Shown piece after piece: positions 56,821-64,000 of a stretch of 64,000 nt of DNA. The notes below the pieces were generated by a model. It saw only the letters and a program-made list of their open reading frames with translations. It ran no database searches and was not told the DNA's origin. Where the stretch lies: NCBI RefSeq assembly GCF_020497125.1, contig NC_059075.1, forward strand, positions 59,291,321 through 59,355,320. Reading direction: 5' to 3'. The position numbers and the translations under genes were made by a program. Position 1 is the first letter of the stretch. Every line of letters begins with the position of its first letter. The DNA comes from Mauremys mutica (taxonomy: Eukaryota > Chordata > Testudines > Geoemydidae).

Positions 56821-57285
56821 ATAGACTGACTGGGAAGTCTTGGATCTGATCGGTGTGTGGGGCGAGGAGTCTGTGCTTTCGGAGCTGCGCTCCAAAAAAC
56901 GGAATGCAAAGACCTACGAGAAGGTCTCCAAAGCCATGAGAGACAGAGGATACAGCCGGGATGCAACGTAGCGCCGCGTGAAAATCAAGGACCCCAGACA
57001 AGGCTACCAAAAAATCAAAGCGGCAAACGGACGCTACGGAGCCTGCCACCACTGCCCCACCAGTGACCATGGACTCTGACGATGTGACAGTGTCAACGGA
57101 CAGTTCCTCGGCGATGTTCACGGACGGGGAAGATGAGGAAGGGTTAGTGGAGGACGAGGCAGGCGACAGCGCTTACAACGCTGGTTTCCCCGACAGCCAG
57201 GATTTCTTCATCACCGTCAGGAAGATCCCCTACCAACCCTCCCCGGCCGTTAACCCGGACCCTGAATCAGGGGAAGGAGCAGTCG
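56821..57285 (+). pseudogene. Nested element SANT gene, exon 1 (broken)
   Basis: The SANT part reads LDLIGVWGEESVLSELRSK, TYEKVSKAMRDRGYSRDAT and then an in-frame TAG at 56968-56970 where a Gln codon is expected (CAG to TAG). A deletion shortly after (near 57045) removes the CRFY...AILGG end of the domain and shifts phase. The acidic tail (TDGEDEEGLVEDEAGDSAYN, 57122-57181) is open again, and the exon ends at a strong donor, gtcg/gtaagt, at 57285/57286, phase 1. The N-terminal start is unclear because 56621-56805 reads openly but ends in a stop. Not functional. Confidence 0.75.
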
Positions 57286-57360
57286 GTAAGTGCTTGAAAC
57301 ATGTAAATTTTTATTCTTAATATAACAGGAATCTGAAGTATATGAAAAGGAGGTCTCTCT

Positions 57361-57648
57361 CTATATATATATGGGGATAGAACAGAAATCCTCCTGGGAG
57401 ATCTCCACGAAGCTCTCCTGGAGGTAATCGAAAAGCCTCCGCAGGAGGTTCCTGGGGAGAGCTGCCTTATTGGGTGCTCCGTGGTAGAACACTTTTCCGC
57501 GCGAGGCTTTCATGAGGTACTCAGGGAGCATTGCCTCCCTGAGCACGGCTGCATAGGCCCCTGGTTTGTGCTGGCTTTCACGCAGCATGCGCTCTCTATC
57601 TCCTTCAGTGACCGTCCTCAGGGTGCTCTCGCTCAGAGACTCCTGCAT
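57361..57648 (-). CDS. Third Harbinger frame (ORF3-like exon), nested element
   Basis: 95 codons, starting at MQESLSES right after an acceptor-like ccctaattag (minus) and ending EDFCSIPIYI before TAG at 57361-57363. Core words LRTVTEGDRERMLRES, PGAYAAVLREAM, ASRGKVFYHGAPNKAALP and NLLRRLFDYLQESFVEIS. It is homologous to the frame at 55201-55507 in the other family and, as there, lies in the SANT intron on the transposase strand. The frame is uninterrupted although the rest of the element is decayed. No domain is recognised; it is predicted to be a small, helical, moderately charged protein part. Confidence 0.55.
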   Translation of the reverse strand: MQESLSESTLRTVTEGDRERMLRESQHKPGAYAAVLREAMLPEYLMKASRGKVFYHGAPNKAALPRNLLRRLFDYLQESFVEISQEDFCSIPIYI

Positions 57649-58059
57649 CTAATTAGGGGAATTACTGTAATGTTACGCCTGGTCCAAAGTATTTTTAAAA
57701 AATCTCCGGACAGACGGTGTAGCAGAGACTCAGCACGCTGCTGCGTGACAAGCGTAACGGAAAGCCAAAGAATCAAATGGACGCTCATGGAGGGAGGGGG
57801 GACTGAGGACGCAAGGTATCCCAAAGTTCCTGCTGTCTCCGAAAAGCATTTGCATTCTTGGCTGAGCTCCAAATGCTTCTAGGGTCAAACACAGTGTCCG
57901 CGGTGGGTCAGGGTATAGCTCGGCAATTTACGCACCCCCCCACCCACCCCCAGAAGTGAAAGGGAAAACAATCCTCTGTTGACTCTTTTACATGTCACCC
58001 TATCTTTACTGAATGCTGCAGATAGATGCGATGCTGCAGCACTGAACACCAATATCCTT

Positions 58060-58870
58060 GCTCCCCCACCCCGCCATGGGTGGCTGACGGTACAATATGA
58101 CTGATATCCATCATCATCATCAGCCTATTGGCACATGGGGCAGTGCAAAAGGACTGGTAACCATGCCGACTAGCATCAGTGAGGTCGATCAAGGGCGCCT
58201 GCTCCTAATTTTTCCTGGTAGATGGTGCAGTATGGCTGGTAACCGTCCTCATCATAGCAACAGGGGGCTCAGCTCCATCAGCCCCCACCCTTCATGTGTA
58301 AAGAAAAGATTCAATTGCCCCTGGACTAGCAGAGGGATGCTGGGCTCCTCTCCTCCACACTCCTTAATGTCCTGTCTGGACTATCATAGCAGCTGGAGGC
58401 TGCCTTCCACTCATTTCTCACTAACAAGTCACTGTGTCTTATTCCTGCATTCTTTATTACTTCATCACACAAGTGGGGGGATAATGCTATGGTAGCCCAT
58501 GAAGGCTGGGGGAAGAACGGAATGAACAGGTGGGGTTGTTGCAGGAGCACCCCCTGTGAATAGCATACAGCTCATAATTTCTGCAGGATCTGACACAGAG
58601 CAGCTGTGCTCTCTGGTTCTATGGTACAGTGGTTCTCTAGTACACTTGCCCATATTCTAGGCAGGACTGATTCTATTTTTAGATACCAAAAAGGAGGGAT
58701 TGACTCAGGGAGTCATTCCCAATTTTGGCTTTTGCGCCCCTGGCTGATCTCAGCCAGGGGCACTTATGACAGCAGCAAATAGTGCAGTGCAAAAGGACTG
58801 GTAACCATGATCATCTTATTACCAATTTATAGTATGGTAGATGGTACAGTATGGCTGGTAACCATCTCTG
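58060..58870. repeat. Degenerate internal repeats of nested Harbinger
   Basis: Words like gatggtacagtatggctggtaaccatc recur at about 58090, 58145, 58218, 58795 and 58838 with variation, separated by gcagtgcaaaaggactggt blocks. They lie between the ORF3 exon and the duplicated 5' module. They may be untranslated or translated repeats of the ORF3 transcription unit. Confidence 0.55.
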
Positions 58871-58989
58871 CTGTCATGCAAAAGCAAAAGCATGCTGCTG
58901 TGTAGCGCTGCTGAATCGCCTCTGTGAGCGGCATCTAATACACATACGGTGACAGGCACAAAAGGCAAAACAGGCTCCATGGTTGCCAT
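58819..58989 (-). CDS. ATG frame of duplicated 5' module (nested Harbinger)
   Basis: Minus-strand start MATMEPVLPFVPVTV at 58989. The MEP opening resembles the MEPELL start of the 52911 transposase. The 170 bases upstream (to about 59160) resemble the leader of the deleted transposase at 60853-61035 (tttacccagaaccaccc against gttacccaaaaccaccc). The frame runs 57 codons into the repeat region and stops. I interpret it as a first exon that could belong to the ORF3 unit, but no splice donor was confirmed. Confidence 0.35.
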   Translation of the reverse strand: MATMEPVLPFVPVTVCVLDAAHRGDSAALHSSMLLLLHDSRDGYQPYCTIYHTINW

Positions 58990-59227
58990 GCTGTGGCGTC
59001 TGCCAGGGCAATCCAGGGAAAACGGGCTCGAAATGATTGTCTGCCGTTGCTTTCCCGGAGGAAGGGATGACTGATGACATTTACCCAGAACCACCCGCGA
59101 AAATGGTTTTTGCCCCATCGGGCACTGGGATCTCAACCCAGAATTCACAGAGACAGACTAGACTGTGTTCATTGTTCGCAAAAATGTATCTTTGCAAGGA
59201 ATTCACTCCCTTTTTCCCATCACACAG

Positions 59228-59607
59228 CTTCGACTGTCTCCAGACCTGCCACAGCATCCCCCTCACAGAGGCTGGCAAAGATTAGGCAGCGAAAGAAAAA
59301 GACACGGGACGAGATGTTCGCTGAACTTATGGGGTGCTCCCGAGACGAGGCGGCCCAGCAGAGCCAGTGGAGGGAGACCCTCTCTCTGTACCAGCGCTCA
59401 CACAGCGAACGGGAGGAGAGGTGGCGTGAGGAAGAGAAGCAGGCGACTCAAACGCTGCTTGGACTAATGAGGGAGCAAATGGACACGCTCCGGCGCCTTG
59501 TGCATGTTCTGCAGGACCGCAGGCAGGAGGACAGAGCCCCCCTGCAGTGTATCTGCAACCGCCCTCCCCCGCCACAAAGTCCCATACCCCTCACCCAAAA
59601 TAACTAG
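59228..59607 (+). pseudogene. Nested element SANT gene, exon 2
   Basis: Starts after a textbook acceptor (tttttcccatcacacag) with a phase that joins exon 1 (…GAV/ASTVSRP). It encodes QRLAKIRQRKKKTRDEMF, then EERWREEEKQATQTLLGLMR and MDTLRRLVHVLQDRRQED, the C-terminal basic/coiled-coil segment, ending CNRPPPPQSPIPL and TAG at 59605-59607. The exon is open, but the gene is dead because of the stop and deletion in exon 1. AATAAA follows at 59763-59768. Confidence 0.8.
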
Positions 59608-60440
59608 AAGGAGGGGCGCCAGAGGCCGTGAAAACTGTCACTGCACCTCAGCAGAGTGCTCAAGTACCCAAAAGCTCTCATACCCTAAATTTTGAGAAGT
59701 CCTTTCCTTCCCGCCTCACCCAAGCCCCCGTCCCAGTTTCATCCCCTAACTGTCTAGTTGATAATAAAAAATACTTTTCTGTTAATTACTGTTTCCGTCA
59801 TGTTCTTTTAGAGGAGACTGTGTTTGAAGGCGGGGAAGGGGGTTGGTAATTGGACAGGACAATCACCTTTACCAGGGTACAGACACGGGGGCAGGATCAG
59901 CAGCAGGTCACACACACAGTGCAGTCAGTAGGCACCCTGATCGGTATGGGAGGTGGTTTGCAGGTTCTGTGTGGGTGGGGGGGGTACGTGACTTTGTAGC
60001 GGGGAGGGCGGTTACAGATCTCATGCAACGGTCCCTGTCCTGGACCACAGAGCCACGCAGCAGAGGAATCTGTATCCGTCCTCCCCCGCCAAAAGGCCAC
60101 ATAGCCCCCGCACCACAGAGTCCCAAAAAGGAGGGATGGCAGGCTCCGTTGAAACAACCAGTCCGGCACTGCAGACCGCTCTGGGAGCAGGAGCCTGTCA
60201 TTCCTCGAGTTTAGAGGCGGTCTTTACATCACCGCACACCCTACCCAGCACAGTCCGCGTCCCAGTTTCAACCCTTTAACGCAAAGTCATCAATAAAGAA
60301 ACCTTTGTAAAGTTACAGTGGAACATGTATTTTATTTTTAAACGTGTGTTGGAAGTGGGGGAAGCGGGGTGGACGGGATATGTAACTTCAGATGCTAGTC
60401 AACAGTAACTTGGTAAAGAAACAGGGGCAGGTTCAGCTTC
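59540..60440. repeat. Internal tandem duplication in nested Harbinger
   Basis: The block cctcccccgccacaaagtccca ... cgtcccagtttca ... aataaa ... gtgtttgaaggcggggaag (about 59566-59900) recurs as cctcccccgccaaaaggcca ... cgtcccagtttcaaccc ... aataaa ... gtgttggaagtgggggaag (about 60078-60430). The SANT 3' end and UTR are thus present twice, with moderate divergence. Confidence 0.65.
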
Positions 60441-60467
60441 TCTGTAAAGAAACTGAACAGTCACAGG

Positions 60468-60853
60468 TCACGCTGCTCGCTGGTACTTGAAGAGTTCCTT
60501 GTCGCTGTGCAAGGCGCCTGCATAGGGCTTCACGAGCCAGGGCATTAGCGGGTAGGCTGGGTCCCCAACGATCACTATAGGCATCTGCACATCCCCAAGA
60601 GTTATTTTGTGGTCCGGGAAGAAACTACCTTCCTGCAGGCGTCTAAACAGACCAGAGTTCCTGAAAACACGCGCGTCATGAACTTTGCCTGGCCACCCGA
60701 CGTTGATGTTGGTAAAACGTCCCCCATGGTCCACCAGTGCTCGCAGCACCATTGAAAAGTAGCCCTATTTCTCAGCAGCTGACTGTGGAAGAGGTGGACG
60801 ATAAGGTGCGAGGAGTTGACAACGGCCATAACTGCAGCGGGATCCGTGCTCAA
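60468..60853 (-). pseudogene. Deleted Harbinger transposase of nested element
   Basis: The N-terminal text DPAAVMAVVNSSHLIVHLF (initiator ATG changed to ACG) is joined, with a phase change near 60765, straight to GYFSMVLRALVDHGGRF, so about 200 codons including the HTH and the first catalytic Asp are missing. The second Asp (GWPGKVHDARVF) and VGDPAYPLMPWLVKPYAG remain, but the frame stops at 60468 (LFKYQRAA) before the ECAFGRLK Glu. Two of three catalytic residues are therefore absent. It belongs to the same DDE_4 family as 52911-54119, but clearly a different subfamily. Confidence 0.85.
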
Positions 60854-61361
60854 AGTGCTGTGGCGCCCGCGCTGTCACTGAGCAGAAAAGTGCATGAACA
60901 GATTGCCCGCAGGCGCTTTCAGGGAGGGAGGGAGGGCATGATTGATGGTTCAATGATGACAGTTACCCAAAACCACCCTCGACACATTTTTTCCCCCAGC
61001 ATGCATTGGGGGGGAAATCCCAGAATTCCAATGGGCAGCGGGGAGTGCGGGAACTGTGGGATAGCTTCCCACAGTGCACCACTTCCAAAGTCGACGTTTG
61101 CCCCGTTACTGTGGACTCACACAGTCGAATTAGTGTATTTAGTGTGGATACACAAATTCGACTTCATAAGGTCGATTCCACAAATTCGACTTAAGTTGAT
61201 TCGAAATAGTCTTGTAGTGTAGACATACCCTTATACCCCAACCCGACCAGGTGCACAGCCAGCGCTGCAGCCAGGGAGTTGCAGTGCTGGATGTGCCTTG
61301 CAAGTGTGGACGGAGAATAATTGCAGCGCTGGAAAGCCTCCACCAGCGCTGCAACTTGCAA

Positions 61362-62127
61362 GGGCTTGGCTACACTTGCAAGTTGCAGCGCTGGTGGAGG
61401 CTTTCCAGCGCTGCAGTTAGTAACTGTCCACACTGGCTGTGCACCTGGTCGGTTTGGGGAATAAGCATTGCAGCGCTGGTGATCCAGCACTGCTCGTCAA
61501 GTGTGGCCACACACCAGCGCTTTAATTGGCCTCCAGGATATTAGGAGATATCCCAGAATGCTTTTAACTAAATTACTCTCTTTGTTTTGTTATGCAGCCT
61601 CTCTTTGTTTTGTTGTGAACGAGCTGTGCGCGGAGCTCCGTTGCCGGTGCTGCTTATCTAAAAAACAAACAGAGCTCCTGTTTGCTGTGATCAATCTGTA
61701 CCTGGCTGTAAACAATCAAATGAGAGGCAGGCAGGGAGTGAGTGAAACAGCGGGGAGTCGTGTTGGATGCAGGCTGTTTGCAATTAAGAGTTAAGACTAA
61801 GGGGTTGGAAACATTTTCTGATTTTTTCAAGGCAGGAAGCTAAACACACAGTGTTGGCTCCAAAAATCCACTCTCTCTCTCCCCCCGCTCCCTGTCACAC
61901 TAGACCCCACTCCACCCCCCTCTTTTGAAAAGCACGTTGCTGCCACTTGAATGCTGGGATAGCTGCCCATAATGCATCACTCCCAACAGCACTGCAAATG
62001 CTGCAAGTGTGGCCACATACCAGCACTGGTAGCTGTGAGTGTGGCCACACACCAGCGCTGTTCCTACACAGCTGCACGACCAGCGCTGTAACTCCCAGCG
62101 CTGCAACTTTCAAGTGTAGCCAAGCCC
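61362..62127. mobile_element. Harbinger MITE inserted in the right TIR of 52537-62144
   Basis: 766 bp, ends gggcttggctacact and (inverted) gggcttggctacactt, the same TIR as its host element. Target duplication caa (61359-61361, 62128-62130), not the usual TWA. Its interior matches the 50989-51819 MITE. It carries many ccagcgctg words in both subterminal regions. Noncoding. Confidence 0.9.
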
Positions 62128-62144
62128 CAAGTGTAGCCAAGCCC

Positions 62145-63452
62145 TTACTGTCTTTTTATCAGGTTGTTCAGCTGAAGACTAATTAGTTCCTTCCCTCCAC
62201 AGTCTCTCCCGATTCACTAATTATTCAATCAGCTCTTACTGGGGAACTAATTGAGGAGAGTGCTGATCCAGAATTCAGAGGAGATGACTTAAATAGAATG
62301 GTAACATGGAGACCTCAGAGCAGGATGGTCAGGCAGCAGAAGAAAAATGTAGGGCTCTTGAATCAGAATGAAAACTTTGTGCTCCTAAAAAAATAGAAGC
62401 TTCATCAGGAAAATACCTTCCCAAAACACTGATTAAATACTTCCTTTAGATTTAAAGATATTGTCTCAGTTCTTCCAATAAGGGAAGCTTTGGAGACACC
62501 TGTTTCTCAGTCATTACATTATTACTTCTAATGAGTAATATGTTGGTCTCAAAATATTCAGTATATTTGTCTCCCTCAGAGCTAAAAAAGGTCAGCCACA
62601 TTCTCATTATTATGCATGGATATTCCAGCCATTGCAAGCATGTTCAATAAGCATCCATGAGCTATGGTCAAGAAGTGTTGAGAAAAGGGTCTAGTAGCCA
62701 GCAATAAACATTTCCCTTCTTTAGAGTGAAGCTCATTAATTTTGACTCAATTTTAAGGCTTTTGGCTCTGGCAATGGTTGAGTTTGATACTGTGTGGTCA
62801 GGGAGAGCTTTACAATTCCACAAATACTTATTTTTAGATCTTGCACATTTGAATTGTCACAGCAGTTTGGCAACTCTGTATTGGTGTCTCATTGCAGGGG
62901 GACTATCTAGCAACTGCAGTAGCAACCAATGACAGAGAGAGGGTAGAAATCCACCCATGTTTCTGGGTCAGGAAGACCACATGGTCCAACAGGGAGACCT
63001 AAAAAGTAAAGAGATCACATAGAGATTCAGACCAAGAAAACCCTGCAGTGCAGAACTACGTGTGAAGTTTCATTTCTCTATTATGATACTTTTGAAATGG
63101 TCTCTGCACCTTTAATGGATGAGTTAGGCACCTGAAACCATACTGGAGATGACTTTTTTCACATTTTTCTGTCCATTTTCAATGCATCCCAATGGAACAG
63201 AGAAGTACCAAGCTATGCACAAAGTCTCATGAGAGTTAATTGTGATCAGCTCCCAAGTGCTCACAAGAGGCACCGTTAAAAGCCAAGAGCCTTGGTCTGT
63301 TGAAGAGAGGCTCTTGTTGGAGGAGGAATCTTGACAGCTCAGGCTCTTGACAGGGAATCAAGTCTTCTGGGAGATTCAAGGTTCTTGAGGGGGTAAAGAG
63401 ACTTCTTGACAACTTTATAGGCCTCAGTATATTTTCATTTTACTCTCTAGAT
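62145..63452. other. Stretch without recognisable genes
   Basis: No supported gene. 62148-62290 may continue the repeat interrupted at 52536. Confidence 0.45.
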
Positions 63453-63620
63453 CATTGTTGGGAACCTGCAGCCCACGGGCCGCATGCGGCCTGTCAGGGT
63501 AATCCGCTGGTGTACCGCGAGACAGTTTGTTTACATTGACAGTCCGCAGGCATGGCCGCCCGCAGTGCCCAGTGGCTGTGGTTCACTGTTCCCGGCCAAT
63601 GGGAGCTGCATGTTTTCTAG
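63453..63620. mobile_element. hAT MITE fragment
   Basis: Starts cattgttgggaacctgcagc, a diverged CAGGGGTNGGNAACC-type hAT end. It continues with ccgcatgcggcctg, cagtttgtttacattgac and cccggccaatgggagctgc as in 20619-20953 and 32786-33038. The right end is missing. Confidence 0.6.
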
Positions 63621-63874
63621 AGGGTGTGGAAAATACATGGGTGTAGTGAAAAATGGACTGGAGGATAGAGGAAGCAAGGAGAAAAGAATGATTAAAGAAC
63701 TCCACTGCATCCTTTGATAGGGACATGCAACCCTAAAGATTTCTTCACTTGCTACATCACTGCTCCAGAATGATGGCACTGCTATCACCACTCTTCCTTC
63801 CTGAGCTGTGACTTATTAGCAAGAGGTGTTCCTGTCGAGGGATACAGTGTGCTCCTTGCCCAGTGTTCCCTGCC

Positions 63875-64000
63875 CAGGGCCGGTGCAAGGATGTTTCCAC
63901 CTTGCGCCCTCCCTGAGCCTTGCGGCAGCTCCCTGCCTCCCCCCTGCCCTGAGGCACCCCCCCCCACAGCAGTTTTCCCCCCCCCCCACCCTGAGGCGCC
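63875..64000. mobile_element. Left end of a hAT-type MITE, cut by window
   Basis: Starts cagggccggtgcaaggatgt, followed by ttgcgccctcc and long C runs. The CAGGGCCGG terminus matches that of 37878-38166. The right end and target duplication are outside the window. Confidence 0.6.

Larger units (their letters stand above)
56372..61230. mobile_element. Second Harbinger family element, nested, TCGA motif family
   Basis: 4859 bp, TSD tta at 56369-56371 and 61231-61233. Ends ggcctggtctacactagga and (inverted) gggtatgtctacactaca. Both subterminal regions are full of TTCGAA/GTCGA words (for example aattcgaattta, aaattcgactt) instead of the AGCGCT words of its host element. It contains a decayed plus-strand SANT gene (about 56821-57285, 59228-59607), a minus-strand third frame (57361-57648), a duplicated minus-strand 5' module (58819-59160) and a deleted minus-strand transposase (60468-60853). 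It is nonautonomous by decay. Confidence 0.88.
52537..62144. mobile_element. Autonomous-type PIF/Harbinger element (composite, 9.6 kb)
   Basis: Bounded by TSD tta (52534-52536, 62145-62147). The left TIR gggcttggctacacttgcaa continues identically with the right TIR for 33 bases once the MITE at 61362-62127 is excised from the right one. Removing that MITE and the nested element at 56372-61230 leaves about 3.98 kb, a normal size for an autonomous Harbinger. It carries a plus-strand DDE transposase (52911-54119), a convergent Myb/SANT gene (56129 down to about 54389) and a third exon-like frame (55201-55507). Numerous cagcgctg words lie in both subterminal regions. The transposase is open and the TIRs are identical, which suggests fairly recent activity, although the SANT gene shows a probable frameshift. 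Confidence 0.88.

Overview
The window looks like intergenic or deep intronic DNA from a sauropsid nuclear genome, most likely a turtle, with a crocodilian as second choice. This rests on the repeats: CR1 LINE 3' ends with the bird/reptile octamer tail, MIR/L2-type retroposons, Penelope-like copies ending in the tail that includes aaagcttatgccc, many CAGGG-ended hAT miniature elements, and Harbinger elements that pair a DDE transposase with a Myb/SANT gene. Species assignment is inference. I see no convincing host protein-coding gene, rRNA, tRNA or CRISPR array. Almost every open frame that reads as protein belongs to a transposable element.

Layout. 1-0.25 kb: a probable LTR 3' end. 2.8 kb: a CR1 tail. 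5.5-6.0 kb: a GC-rich MITE. 6.8-10.4 kb: a decayed minus-strand Ty3/gypsy element (gag, protease, RT, RNase H). It is split by a solo LTR with a perfect 5-bp target duplication, and that LTR is itself split by a Penelope-like copy. A telomeric TTAGGG triplet sits at a deletion scar in its RT. 15.2-16.0 kb: a second Penelope-like copy with a GIY-YIG frame and an inverted 5' arm. 20.6-45.3 kb: single-copy-looking AT-rich DNA studded with MIR/L2 pieces and nine complete hAT-type miniature elements bounded by intact or near-intact 8-bp duplications, plus one outer hAT-like element without one. At 37.5-38.7 kb these are stacked three deep. 46.1-47.1 kb: a CR1 3' end followed by the 3' end of another LINE. 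49.8 kb: a long CA microsatellite.

50.8-62.15 kb is the most informative part. A CR1 copy carries a Harbinger MITE (50989-51819). Next comes a 9.6-kb composite. Its outer member is a potentially complete Harbinger (52537-62144, TSD TTA, about 3.98 kb without its insertions) with an uninterrupted 402-codon transposase and a convergent two-exon Myb/SANT gene. A second, different Harbinger family member (56372-61230, TSD TTA) is inserted in its right subterminal region, and a MITE of the outer family (61362-62127, TSD CAA) has landed inside its right terminal inverted repeat. In both autonomous-type elements the intron of the SANT gene holds, on the transposase strand, a homologous exon-like frame that begins right after a splice-acceptor-like AG. 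I read this as a possible third conserved component of these Harbinger elements.

How the parts work together (family knowledge plus inference): the DDE transposase would cut the TIRs, with the Myb/SANT protein helping nuclear import and end recognition. The dense subterminal motifs (AGCGCT core in the outer family and its MITEs, TCGA core in the inner family) are candidate binding sites. Exact boundaries are given where target duplications are visible; otherwise they are approximate.
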